Source: Streptosporangiaceae bacterium (GTDB lineage: Bacteria; Actinomycetota; Actinomycetes; Streptosporangiales; Streptosporangiaceae). From it: 21,469 nucleotides of DNA. The stretch is from positions 1-21,469 of the forward strand of contig JASHQP010000653.1 of assembly GCA_030039095.1 (NCBI GenBank), in the 5' to 3' direction. Shown here one piece after another: positions 1-6,840 of the stretch; the first letter of the stretch is position 1; each line of letters opens with the position of its first letter. The notes beneath the pieces were generated by a model. The model saw only the letters and a program-made list of their open reading frames with translations. It was not told the origin of the DNA and searched no databases. Position numbers and translations under genes: made by a program.

Positions 1-524
1 AAAAAAGGCCGGTCGTACGCGGTCAGCCGTTCCATCATGTGCATGTCGCTGCCGAGCAGCAGAAGAAGAACCTGACGCCGGGACAGCAGCCTGTCCCAGG
101 CGGTCTGCAGGGCGCCGTCGAACACATCATCCTGTTCGGCCAGCCACGGGAGCTCGTCGAGCACGACGACAGCGGGCTGGTCCGGAAGCACGGCGGCCAG
201 CGCCCGGAACGCATCGGGCCACCCGGCGAGCGGTTCGGTCGGGACGAGGCTGCTGTCGCGGGGCAGACTGGACTCTCGCAGCTCGGCAAGGAACGTCCCG
301 ACGGCCTCTACCGGCGACGCCCCCTTGGTCGCCGTGTAGAACAGGTAGGGCACATCGGCGTGGTCACAGAATTCTTGGACGAGGCGGGACTTCCCTACTT
401 GCCGTCGCCCCCTGATGGCCACCGCCGCGCCCGCGCCGCCTTCCGCGACCCTCCCGAGCCGCCGGTTGAGCAGCGCAAGTTCCGCCCGCCGACCTACGAA
501 TCCTGTGGCCAATGTAGCTCCCAT
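1..524 (-). CDS. P-loop AAA-type ATPase, C-terminus cut by window edge
   Basis: About 174 residues are visible. The protein begins MGATLATGFVGRRAEL, the usual opening of prokaryotic AAA ATPases of the archaeal-ATPase (PF01637/DUF234-like) group. A Walker A motif GRRQVGKS lies near residues 42-49. A Walker B stretch VVVLDELPWL lies about 75 residues later and is followed by a predicted sensor region LLLLGSDMHMMERL. Members usually run 400-480 residues with a C-terminal winged-helix or nuclease-like part, which lies outside the window. I chose the ATG at 524 because it gives the FVGRRxEL opening directly. There is no Shine-Dalgarno sequence ahead of it, so the message may be leaderless or nearly so. 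It follows the sortase gene on the same strand with a 41-base gap. That gap carries repeats that cover the start codon. Family-level confidence is good; the cellular role is unknown. Confidence 0.8.
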   Translation of the reverse strand, partial: MGATLATGFVGRRAELALLNRRLGRVAEGGAGAAVAIRGRRQVGKSRLVQEFCDHADVPYLFYTATKGASPVEAVGTFLAELRESSLPRDSSLVPTEPLAGWPDAFRALAAVLPDQPAVVVLDELPWLAEQDDVFDGALQTAWDRLLSRRQVLLLLLGSDMHMMERLTAYDRPF

Positions 525-550
525 CTACGTAGATGATAACTACATAGATG
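522..550. promoter_or_regulatory. Palindrome and direct repeat over the ATPase start
   Basis: CATCTACGTAGATG (522-535) is a perfect 14-bp palindrome that contains the ATPase start codon. An 11-bp unit CTACGTAGATG (525-535) recurs with one change as CTACATAGATG at 540-550, a 15-bp period. On the minus strand a TTGACG hexamer (563-558) lies just upstream, so the repeats cover the likely -10/start-point region. This is the arrangement expected of an autoregulatory operator, but no DNA-binding protein is assigned. Confidence 0.45.
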
Positions 551-565
551 GCAACCACGTCAAGC

Positions 566-1222
566 TCAGGATCTTTGGACGGCGATGAGCCGGGCGAACA
601 CGACGACGTTGTCGAGGTAGGTGCCAGCGGCTCCGTCGAACGGGCCCCCGCAGGTGATCAGACGGAGTTCGGGATCGCGCGTGGGCCCGTAGACGGCCTC
701 GGTGGGGAACGCGTCCTTGGGGAACATCGCGACCCGTTCCACGCCGAACACCGCAACCCGGTGATCGGCGCGGGTCACGCTGACGGTGTCGCCCGGCCGC
801 AGGTCGCCCAGCCGGTAGAAGACGGCCGGGCCGACGAACGCGGTGTCCACGTGCCCGAACAGCGCCGCCGGCCCGCGCTGGCCCGGGGCGGGCCCGTCGT
901 CGAACCAGCTGGTCATGAACGGCGTCGACAGCGCCGGAACCTCCACCGTGCCCTCGGACGTCTCGCCGAGCGGCTCGATCGGCGCGCCGACTCCGATGGC
1001 CGGAATCGAGACGCTCACCGGGATCGAGAACGGCAGCGGTGGCGGGCTCGGCGGAAGCCGCCGCAGCGCGGCGCCGCGGCGATCGGCCGACCTGGGCGGC
1101 TCCGGCGGCACGGGGATGTCCCGTGACCGCCAGCCCGCGATGCTCAGCGCCGCCCCGCCGGCGACCAGGCTGAGGGCAACGACCAGCCCGAGCCACCGGC
1201 CGTGGCCGCTCCTGCGGCGCAT
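566..1222 (-). CDS. Class F-like sortase (cysteine transpeptidase)
   Basis: This 218-residue protein has an N-terminal membrane anchor (about residues 9-30), a proline-rich linker (36-66) and a sortase domain (about 68-214). The catalytic histidine is H124 in LFGHVDT and the catalytic cysteine is C191 in LITCGGPFD, followed by TYLDNVVVFARL, as in actinobacterial class E/F sortases. Its short size and single N-terminal helix fit class F best. I do not see an arginine at the usual spacing after the cysteine; the nearest are R187 and R211. The ATG overlaps the TGA of the upstream surface-protein gene by one base (TGATG), so translation is probably coupled and that protein is the likely substrate. 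The enzyme would act on the outer face of the membrane, joining the sorting-signal threonine to a cell-wall or pilin amine. Confidence 0.88.
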   Translation of the reverse strand: MRRRSGHGRWLGLVVALSLVAGGAALSIAGWRSRDIPVPPEPPRSADRRGAALRRLPPSPPPLPFSIPVSVSIPAIGVGAPIEPLGETSEGTVEVPALSTPFMTSWFDDGPAPGQRGPAALFGHVDTAFVGPAVFYRLGDLRPGDTVSVTRADHRVAVFGVERVAMFPKDAFPTEAVYGPTRDPELRLITCGGPFDGAAGTYLDNVVVFARLIAVQRS

Positions 1223-3645
1223 CAGCGTCCGGCCCGCATGCTCCGGCGTCGTCGTATCGTGCCCGCGCCCGCGAGGCATCCCAGCAGGGAGATCGCAACG
1301 CCGCCGCCGATGAGCAGGCCGGAGTCGCCAGAGCCCGCCGCGCTGCCGGTCGGCGCGCCGCCGCTGGGTATCGAGTACGTCGGGGTGGGCCGCGGGTACG
1401 GCGTACGGGTGGGTGACGGGGTCGGCGTCGGCTTGGGCGTCGGCGTCGGCCTGGGCGTCGGCGTCGGCGTGGGGGTCGGCGTCGGCGGCGGCTCGGACTC
1501 GGCGTTCGTGAACGTGCAGGTGATGTCCTGCCCGATGCTGGCGGTCAGCGTGTCCGCCTCGACCGGAACGGCCTCGTGGGTCCCGGTGATCACGCACGAC
1601 AGGTTCTCCAGCGCGTAGCCGGGCGGCCCGCTCTCGCTGAGCGTGTACGGCACGCCGGGCGGGATGCTCACGCCGGTGACCTCCGGGGATCCGGTGACGC
1701 CGCTGAGCGTCGGCGCCGGCGGCACGGTCGCTTCCCCCGGTCTCGCTGTCAGCGTCCAGTCGGTGGGCTCGGCGGTCCCGCCGTAGTAGTTGACCACGTG
1801 CTTGACGAGCGTGAGCCTCGTCACGCAGGTCACGATGTTGTGGACCCGGAACGTGTTCCGTCCCGCGCTGAGCACGTGACGGCCGAGTTGGCCGGATGCT
1901 TCGTGAATGCACCCGCGCGGGATCGTCACGTTGTCCTCGCCGACGGTCACCTCGTCGCCGGCCAGGTAGCCGTGGAACTCCTCCCCCCAGACCGGCTGGG
2001 TGCCGGGCGGGTGCACCGGATCCAGGACCAGGCTGGCCTGGAAATCGGGATCCTGGTCGCCGTCGGGCACGGTGACGCCGTTGATGTCCCACGTCTTGTG
2101 GACCACCACGGAGGCCGGATCCGGTGGGGCGGGCGGCTCCTGGTTGTAGACGATGCAGGTGATGCTCTCGGTCGCGACTGCGTCAACGGTGAATCCGAGC
2201 GGGCCCGCGTTCGTCACCGGGACCGGCTCGCCGCTGGAGTTCCGGCAGCTGGCGTTGTTCCCGTCCTGCCGGATCAGCTGATAGCCCTCCTGCTGGGTCT
2301 CGGTCAGCGTCACCGGCTCGGACGAGGTCGTGTCCGTCGCAAAGCTCGCCGCGCCGTTCGCATCGGTGGTGGCGTGCTGCGGCTGCACCGTGTCGGGCGA
2401 GGCGCTGAAGTGCCAGCCCGGAGCCGGGACCGCGGCGCTCAGGTCACCGGGCGCGGAGTTCGGCACCACCTGCTTGACCACGTTGATCGTGCCCCGGCAG
2501 TGCTCCAGCGCGAGCGACTCCAGCACGTCGGCCAAGTGGGAGAAGTCGGTGGCGAAGTAGTCGGTGCCCTCCTCCGGCCCGGAGATCGCGGCCAGGTTGT
2601 CGGTCGAGGAGCCGACGTCGCCGATGCCGACGGCCAGGACGGTTGTCCCCCTGGCCTTCAGCGCGTTGGCGGAGAAGATGCCGTTCTCCACCTCGATGAA
2701 CCGGGTGTAGTTGCCGGGACCGCGCGCGGTGGGCCCGTAGTAGGTCGGGTTGCCGTCGGTCAGCACGATCGCCACGTCGTAGTCGGTCGGGTCCGCGGCG
2801 ATCTGCCAGATGCCCTGGTCCCAGTTCGTGCCCGCGTTCGTGGTCTGGACCGTGAGGCCGTTGATCTTGGAGGTCACCCGGGCCGCCGATTCCGCCGTGG
2901 AGACCGAGGTGAGCTCGAGGTTCGAGTTGTTCGCCGTGTTGGCCGGGGCGAAGCTGGCGAAGGTGTAGACCCCGACGCTCGACGGCGTTCCGGTAAGGGC
3001 ATTGACGAAGTCGGTGCCGGCGGACCTGAGCTGGCCGATATTGCCGCCGATCGAGCCGGACAGGTCGAAGAGCAGCGCAACCCTCACGCCGCATTTTTCG
3101 GGCAGCGGCGGATTGTCCCGCGACGATGCCCATTCGCTGCCCCGCGCCGTGGCCGTTGCCGTATTCGTCGTGGTCGCTATGGGGACCGATACATTTGCGG
3201 TGACATTGGCGACGAAAAGCCGCGAGTAATTGGTCGCCGTAATCGACGTCGCGGACCCCGTGTTGAGGTAGGGGCTGGCGAACCAGCCCGGCGGGACGGC
3301 GGCCTGGACCACCCAGTACCCGGCCTGGCTGGCGCCGCTGCCGCCGCTGCGGGCGGCAACGTCCACGCTGCACCGGCCGTCGAGGCCGGTCACGCAGCTG
3401 GCAACCGGCGTCCCGCTGGGCTGCGTGCCCGCCACACCGGCGTAGAAATCGAAGGTCACGCCCGCCAGCCCGGCCACCGACGTGTCGCCGGTCCGGTCCC
3501 CGCCCGCGGTCACGGTGATCACGGGGTCCTGGCCCGCCTGGGCTCCAGCTAACGCTGGCAGCCCAAGGACCGCCGCGGCGACGCTCGCCGCGGTGACGGC
3601 GGCCAGCGCCACCCCGATGCGACCATACCCAGCCCGGCGAATCAT
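1222..3645 (-). CDS. Secreted VWA-domain surface protein with SpaA/prealbumin-like repeats
   Basis: The protein has 807 residues. A signal peptide covers 1-36 (positive MIRRAGYGR, hydrophobic core, AGA-QA cleavage region). An N-terminal beta domain covers roughly 40-180. A von Willebrand A domain covers about 186-380, with the MIDAS motif DLSGS at 194-198 and TDG at 296-298. Three beta-sandwich repeats of prealbumin/SpaA type follow (about 386-502, 511-608, 609-715). Then comes a Pro-Thr stalk (719-757) and a sorting signal: GAPTG (763-767), a hydrophobic helix (776-796) and an RRRR tail. The product is probably a wall-anchored adhesin or pilus-tip-like protein. The motif GAPTG departs from LPxTG/LAxTG. 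AGGGGC lies upstream of the start at about the right spacing. The sortase gene overlaps its stop codon. Confidence 0.85.
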   Translation of the reverse strand: MIRRAGYGRIGVALAAVTAASVAAAVLGLPALAGAQAGQDPVITVTAGGDRTGDTSVAGLAGVTFDFYAGVAGTQPSGTPVASCVTGLDGRCSVDVAARSGGSGASQAGYWVVQAAVPPGWFASPYLNTGSATSITATNYSRLFVANVTANVSVPIATTTNTATATARGSEWASSRDNPPLPEKCGVRVALLFDLSGSIGGNIGQLRSAGTDFVNALTGTPSSVGVYTFASFAPANTANNSNLELTSVSTAESAARVTSKINGLTVQTTNAGTNWDQGIWQIAADPTDYDVAIVLTDGNPTYYGPTARGPGNYTRFIEVENGIFSANALKARGTTVLAVGIGDVGSSTDNLAAISGPEEGTDYFATDFSHLADVLESLALEHCRGTINVVKQVVPNSAPGDLSAAVPAPGWHFSASPDTVQPQHATTDANGAASFATDTTSSEPVTLTETQQEGYQLIRQDGNNASCRNSSGEPVPVTNAGPLGFTVDAVATESITCIVYNQEPPAPPDPASVVVHKTWDINGVTVPDGDQDPDFQASLVLDPVHPPGTQPVWGEEFHGYLAGDEVTVGEDNVTIPRGCIHEASGQLGRHVLSAGRNTFRVHNIVTCVTRLTLVKHVVNYYGGTAEPTDWTLTARPGEATVPPAPTLSGVTGSPEVTGVSIPPGVPYTLSESGPPGYALENLSCVITGTHEAVPVEADTLTASIGQDITCTFTNAESEPPPTPTPTPTPTPRPTPTPKPTPTPSPTRTPYPRPTPTYSIPSGGAPTGSAAGSGDSGLLIGGGVAISLLGCLAGAGTIRRRRSMRAGR
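1415..1492 (-). repeat. Low-complexity hexamer repeat coding the Pro-Thr stalk
   Basis: On the plus strand this is a run of imperfect GGCGTC/GTCGGC units. Read on the minus strand it encodes the PTPTP stalk of the surface protein. It is a coding microsatellite that could change stalk length by slippage. Confidence 0.8.
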
Positions 3646-3815
3646 CGCAAAGCCCCTGCCCTTTCTCTGGAATAGTGCGTGTCATTCTCGATTGGTTCAG
3701 GAAGCTAGCACCAAATAGCGAGAACGAACGCGCGGCGCGCGGGGCCAATTTAAGGCGCGGTATTAGTAATGACAATCCGCCCAAGAGCATAATCATGACT
3801 GATTAGCCAGGCGGC

Positions 3816-3840
3816 CGGCCGGCGACGCGCACGCCGGCCG
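3816..3840 (-). terminator. GC hairpin after the IclR gene
   Basis: CGGCCGGCG (3816-3824) and CGCCGGCCG (3832-3840) form a perfect 9-bp stem with a 7-base loop, 24 bases past the IclR stop codon. There is no U-tract, so if it terminates it is of the tail-less type often inferred in actinomycetes. A 15-bp direct repeat CGACGCGCACGCCGG (3823-3837 and 3841-3855) overlaps it. The 3646-3863 stretch otherwise holds only an A/T-richer segment that must include the surface-protein promoter; I could not define its hexamers. Confidence 0.4.
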
Positions 3841-3863
3841 CGACGCGCACGCCGGTCCCGCGC

Positions 3864-4700
3864 TCAGCGGGCGATCCGCGAAGGCGCGTACCCGAGCCGT
3901 TCGGAGTACTCGGCCGCGAGCTTCGGCACCCGGGACTCGAGATCCTCGAGATTGTCGCCCGTAATCCGGAACGCGGGGCCCGCGGCGCTGATCGCGGCGA
4001 CGACGCGCCCCGAATGGTCTCTCACCCCGGCGGCGACGGCGCGCACGCCGTGGATTCGCTCCTCGTTGTCGAGGGCGTATCCCTGGGCGGCGATCTTGTT
4101 CAGCTCGTCGCCCAGCCTGTCCACGTCGGTAACCGTGTTCTCGGTCATCTGGTGCCGGTCGATCCGGGAGAGCACCTCGCGTGCCTCCGGCCAGCTCAGG
4201 CCAGCGAGCAGCACCTTGCCGAGAGCGGTGCAGTACAGCGGGTGGCGCGTTCCCACGTTGGACTGGATGCCGAGTTCCCGCTGCCCGTGCGCGATGGCCA
4301 GGTACAGCACCTCGTCGGAGTCGAGGATGCCGACGCTGGCCGTTTCGCCGGTCTCCGCCGCGAGCCGTTCCGCCATCTGCTGGCCCTCGGACTGCAGCGA
4401 GGTGTTGCGCAGAAACGAGTTGCCGACCTCGAAGGCCCGCGGGCCGATCTTGTAGGTCGCCCCGGGTGCCTCGACGACAAAGTTCCGCAGCTTCAGCGTC
4501 TGCAGTATCCGGAAGACGGTCGAGACGTGCAGCCCCGCGGCGCGTGCGAGAGCGGACGCTTCCATGCCCGCGGGAGCGCCCGCGAGCAGGACGAGAAGGG
4601 TCAGCGACCGGTCGACAGCGCGAACCACATAGCGCTCGCCGGTGCCGCTGTGCGCCTCGCCCGGTTCCCCGTTGCCAGGCGTCGCCGCCGGCCCTGCCAT
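3864..4700 (-). CDS. IclR-family transcriptional regulator
   Basis: This 278-residue protein has a winged helix-turn-helix near residues 25-80 (VDRSLTLLVLLAG, then ASALARAAGLHVSTVFRILQ). The C-terminal effector-binding domain is of IclR type, with YLAIAHGQRELGIQSNVG, YCTALGKVLLAGL and the closing segment GRVVAAISAAGPAFRITG. Regulators of this family bind small organic acids and control catabolic operons. It is divergent from the SDR/decarboxylase/amidase operon across a 184-base gap with a promoter and two repeat structures, so it is the obvious candidate regulator of that operon. The start is uncertain. The ATG at 4700 has GGAGGT 16 bases upstream, which is too far. An in-frame GTG at 4718 overlaps the GGAG and is too close. 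Either would give the same domains. Confidence 0.85.
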   Translation of the reverse strand: MAGPAATPGNGEPGEAHSGTGERYVVRAVDRSLTLLVLLAGAPAGMEASALARAAGLHVSTVFRILQTLKLRNFVVEAPGATYKIGPRAFEVGNSFLRNTSLQSEGQQMAERLAAETGETASVGILDSDEVLYLAIAHGQRELGIQSNVGTRHPLYCTALGKVLLAGLSWPEAREVLSRIDRHQMTENTVTDVDRLGDELNKIAAQGYALDNEERIHGVRAVAAGVRDHSGRVVAAISAAGPAFRITGDNLEDLESRVPKLAAEYSERLGYAPSRIAR

Positions 4701-4786
4701 GTGACGGATGTTACTCACCTCCGCAGCCCAGGGCCGCCGCGCAGCGACCGGCGCCGGTCCCGGCGGGCACCGGTGTCCTCCCCTGG

Positions 4787-4825
4787 CCGGCCGGAAGGCC
4801 CGGCCTTGACCGGCCGGAAGGCCCG
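4787..4825. repeat. 16-bp direct repeat in the IclR/SDR divergent region
   Basis: CCGGCCGGAAGGCCCG occurs exactly twice, at 4787-4802 and 4810-4825, a period of 23 bp (close to two helical turns). The second copy lies between the -35 and -10 of the predicted SDR promoter. The spacing and position suggest a regulator-binding pair. Confidence 0.55.
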
Positions 4826-4835
4826 ACTCTAATCT
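4806..4835 (+). promoter_or_regulatory. Predicted promoter of the SDR-decarboxylase-amidase operon
   Basis: TTGACC at 4806-4811 and TAATCT at 4830-4835 are separated by 18 bp, a good sigma-70-type (HrdB-like) match. The expected start is near 4842, about 43 bases ahead of the SDR start codon. This is an inference from sequence only. Confidence 0.55.
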
Positions 4836-4842
4836 TTGTATC

Positions 4843-4863
4843 AGACGAACCGCCTGTTCATCT
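4843..4863. promoter_or_regulatory. Inverted repeat, candidate IclR operator
   Basis: AGACGAAC (4843-4850) and GTTCATCT (4856-4863) form an inverted repeat with 7 of 8 positions paired and a 5-bp spacer. It sits at the predicted transcription start of the SDR operon, where a bound repressor would block transcription. Assigning it to the neighbouring IclR protein is an inference. Confidence 0.5.
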
Positions 4864-4884
4864 AATGAAAAACCTGGGAGGCCC

Positions 4885-5646
4885 ATGGATCTGCAGCTTG
4901 CTGGCTTGCGCGCGCTCGTCACCGGCGGAACGAGAGGGATCGGGCGCGCGATCGTCGAGACGCTGCTCGACGAGGGCGCCCAGGTCGCGTTCTGCGCCAG
5001 GAACGCCGCCGCCGTGGCCGCGACGCAGGCCGAACTGGGGGGCGGCGGGGCCACCGTGGCCGGGTCGGTGGCCGACGTGAGCGACGGGGCCGCGCTGGCC
5101 GCCTGGGTTGCCGCCGCAGCCGCCGAACTGGGCGGCGTCGACATCCTCGTCGCGAACGTCAGCGCGATGTCGACCGCCGATACCGAGGAGAACTGGGCCA
5201 AGTGCTTCAACATCGACCTGATGGGCACGAGGCGCATGGTCGAGGCCGCGCTGCCGTTCCTCGAGCGCAGCGACGCCGCCGCGATCGTCACGATCTCCAG
5301 CGTCTCCGGGCGGGAGATCGACTTCTTCGAGGGGCCGTACGGATCGATCAAGGCCGCGCTCGTCCACTACACCCAGGGACTGGCCCACCGGCTCGCGCCG
5401 CGCGGCATCCGGGCCAACACGGTCTCGCCAGGGAACACCCTGTTCGAGGGCGGCAGCTGGGACGACGCGCAGCGGAACCGGCCGGAGTTCTTCGGCAAGG
5501 TGCTGGCGCTGATCCCGGCCGGGCGGATGGGCACCGCGCAGGAGATGGCGTCGGCGGTCGCGTTCCTGGCCAGCCCGGTGTCCGGCTTCACCAGCGGGAC
5601 CAACCTGGTCGTGGACGGTGCGCTGACCCGCGGCGTGCAGCTGTGA
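4885..5646 (+). CDS. Short-chain dehydrogenase/reductase (SDR)
   Basis: This 253-residue classical SDR has the nucleotide-binding motif TGGTRGIG at 13-20. NVSA at 91-94 stands where NNAG is usual. S139 and Y152/K156 (YGSIK) complete the catalytic set, and RANTVSPGNTLFEGG and the C-terminal SGTNLVVDGALTRG are typical of the FabG-like branch. It should interconvert an alcohol and a carbonyl with NAD(P)(H); the substrate cannot be read from sequence. GGGAGG ends 3 bases before the ATG, a short spacing. It is the first gene of an operon with the two decarboxylase subunits and an amidase, so it probably handles a pathway intermediate such as the aldehyde made by the decarboxylase or a hydroxyacid precursor of its substrate. 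IclR control is likely from the divergent gene. Confidence 0.9.
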   Translation: MDLQLAGLRALVTGGTRGIGRAIVETLLDEGAQVAFCARNAAAVAATQAELGGGGATVAGSVADVSDGAALAAWVAAAAAELGGVDILVANVSAMSTADTEENWAKCFNIDLMGTRRMVEAALPFLERSDAAAIVTISSVSGREIDFFEGPYGSIKAALVHYTQGLAHRLAPRGIRANTVSPGNTLFEGGSWDDAQRNRPEFFGKVLALIPAGRMGTAQEMASAVAFLASPVSGFTSGTNLVVDGALTRGVQL

Positions 5647-5672
5647 CCGGCGGCGTGCAGCGGTGACCGGCG
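5633..5672 (+). repeat. 20-bp tandem duplication at the SDR/decarboxylase junction
   Basis: A 20-base unit at 5633-5652 (starting GCGTGCAGCTGTGACC) is repeated directly at 5653-5672 with a single change (T to G at the tenth base). The first copy contains the SDR stop codon and the second supplies the GTG start of the next gene. The duplication therefore built the present gene junction. Confidence 0.85.
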
Positions 5673-6232
5673 CCGACGCGATCGCCGAGGATGCCGGCGA
5701 CACCGAACAGCAGGTGCTGCAGCAGCGGAGCGCGGCGATCATCGCCGGGATCGAGGCGATCGATCCCGATCACGTGCTGCACCTGGCCAGCAGCACGCTG
5801 AAGATCGTTCTGTCCCACTTCATCGACGGCCCCGGCGCCAGGCCGGGCCGCCGTGTGTTCGCGATGCCGCGCGAGGAAGAAGGAGTGGCGATCGCGGCCG
5901 GCCTCGAGCTGGCGGGCGCCCGGCCGGTCCTGATCTTCCAGGACAACGGGATCGGGAACCTGCTCACGGCGCTGCTCACGCTGAGCCAGGCCTACCACCT
6001 GCCGCTGCTGGCCGTGGTGAGCCGCCGCGGCGGCCTCGGCGAGTACAACTCCATGATCCACACGATCAGCGAGCGGGCCGAGGCTCTGCTGGACGCGGCC
6101 GGCGTCCGGTGGTTCCAGCTGGACGCGCGCACCCCGGTGGGCCGCTGGGCGGCGGAGCTGCAGCGCGCCTGGGCGTTCGCCCGCGCAACCCACCGGCCGG
6201 TGTTCGTGCTGGTCAACCTCATGGGTTCCTGA
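5663..6232 (+). CDS. ThDP-dependent 2-oxoacid decarboxylase, alpha (Pyr) subunit, sulfopyruvate decarboxylase-like
   Basis: This 189-residue protein matches the N-terminal (pyrimidine-binding) half of sulfopyruvate/phosphonopyruvate decarboxylases. The activating glutamate lies in MPREEEGVAIAAGLELAG (E71-E73). The family signature QDNGIGN is at 93-99, followed by LLTALLTLSQAYHLPLLAVVSRRG. In ComD/ComE-type enzymes this subunit pairs with a separate PP-domain subunit, and here the next gene encodes it. The reaction would be decarboxylation of a 3-substituted pyruvate to the aldehyde. No sulfonate or phosphonate gene is nearby, so the substrate is open. The start is a GTG at 5663 created by a tandem duplication; no clear ribosome-binding site precedes it, and coupling to the SDR stop 17 bases upstream is likely. 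Confidence 0.85.
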   Translation: MTGADAIAEDAGDTEQQVLQQRSAAIIAGIEAIDPDHVLHLASSTLKIVLSHFIDGPGARPGRRVFAMPREEEGVAIAAGLELAGARPVLIFQDNGIGNLLTALLTLSQAYHLPLLAVVSRRGGLGEYNSMIHTISERAEALLDAAGVRWFQLDARTPVGRWAAELQRAWAFARATHRPVFVLVNLMGS

Positions 6233-6234
6233 CC

Positions 6235-6837
6235 GTGGCCGAGCTTGACCGCGCGGACGTGCTGCGCTTCATCGACGCCGCCGCGCCCGATTCGCCGATC
6301 GTGCTGAGCCTCGGCGGGATCGCCCGCGAGATGCTCGCCGTGGCTGGCCGCAAGGGCAACCACTTCGTCAGCCTGGACGCGATGGGGCAGACCGTCCCGG
6401 TGGCGCTCGGCCTCGCACTCGGTCTCGAGCACCGCACCAGGGTCGGCAAGGTGATCGCGATCGAAGGCGACGGCTCGTTGCTGATGGGCTTGTCCGTCAT
6501 GAGTACTGTCGGTCACCTGAGGCCCGGAACGCTCGTGGTCTACGTCCTCGACAATGGCGTCTACCTCGCCACCGGCGGCCAGCCCACCGCGTCGGCCGAC
6601 ATCGATTTCGCCGCTGTCGCGGCCGCCTGCGGCTGGCGGGGTGCTCGCGACGTGCGGACCGCAGGCGAGCTGGCGGCCGCCACGGACTGGGCGCTGACGA
6701 CCGAAGGCCCGGTCCTCATCCGGGTCCGGATCACCACCGCGCAGCTCCCGGCGGAGTATTTCCTCGAGGACCCGGCCATCCTGGCCGAGGATTTCCGCCG
6801 CTGGCTGCGTGCGCAGCCACCGCCGAAGGAGCCATGA
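6235..6837 (+). CDS. ThDP-dependent 2-oxoacid decarboxylase, beta (PP) subunit, sulfopyruvate decarboxylase-like
   Basis: This 200-residue protein matches the C-terminal diphosphate-binding half of the enzyme. The ThDP motif starts at GDG (78-80) and ends about 27 residues later at LDNGVY (105-110), which leads into ATGGQPT, the signature of sulfopyruvate and phosphonopyruvate decarboxylases. The N-terminal segment with SLDAMGQTVPVALGLALG is also typical. The start is taken as GTG at 6235, two bases after the alpha-subunit stop, which gives the expected length. The two halves are separate genes as in methanogen ComD/ComE, whereas phosphonopyruvate decarboxylase is normally a single chain. The subunits should form a heteromer with active sites at the interface. 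Overall this is a confident family call with unknown substrate. Confidence 0.87.
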   Translation: MAELDRADVLRFIDAAAPDSPIVLSLGGIAREMLAVAGRKGNHFVSLDAMGQTVPVALGLALGLEHRTRVGKVIAIEGDGSLLMGLSVMSTVGHLRPGTLVVYVLDNGVYLATGGQPTASADIDFAAVAAACGWRGARDVRTAGELAAATDWALTTEGPVLIRVRITTAQLPAEYFLEDPAILAEDFRRWLRAQPPPKEP

Positions 6838-6840
6838 GCG

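Noticed and set aside
1415..1492. Periodic repeats as a CRISPR or origin array
   Set aside because: The period is six bases, in frame, and encodes a Pro-Thr stalk.
566..2092. A 508-residue open frame across sortase and part of the surface protein
   Set aside because: Only its last 218 residues are a real protein (the sortase). The upstream part is Arg/Ala/Gly-rich out-of-frame reading of the surface-protein gene.
1576..3552. A 658-residue plus-strand open frame
   Set aside because: It is antisense to the VWA surface protein, with no domain and the Arg/Gly/Val-rich composition typical of shadow frames in high-GC DNA.
2444..3796. A 450-residue minus-strand frame with a hydrophobic start
   Set aside because: It overlaps the VWA gene in another frame and is Arg-rich without any recognisable motif.
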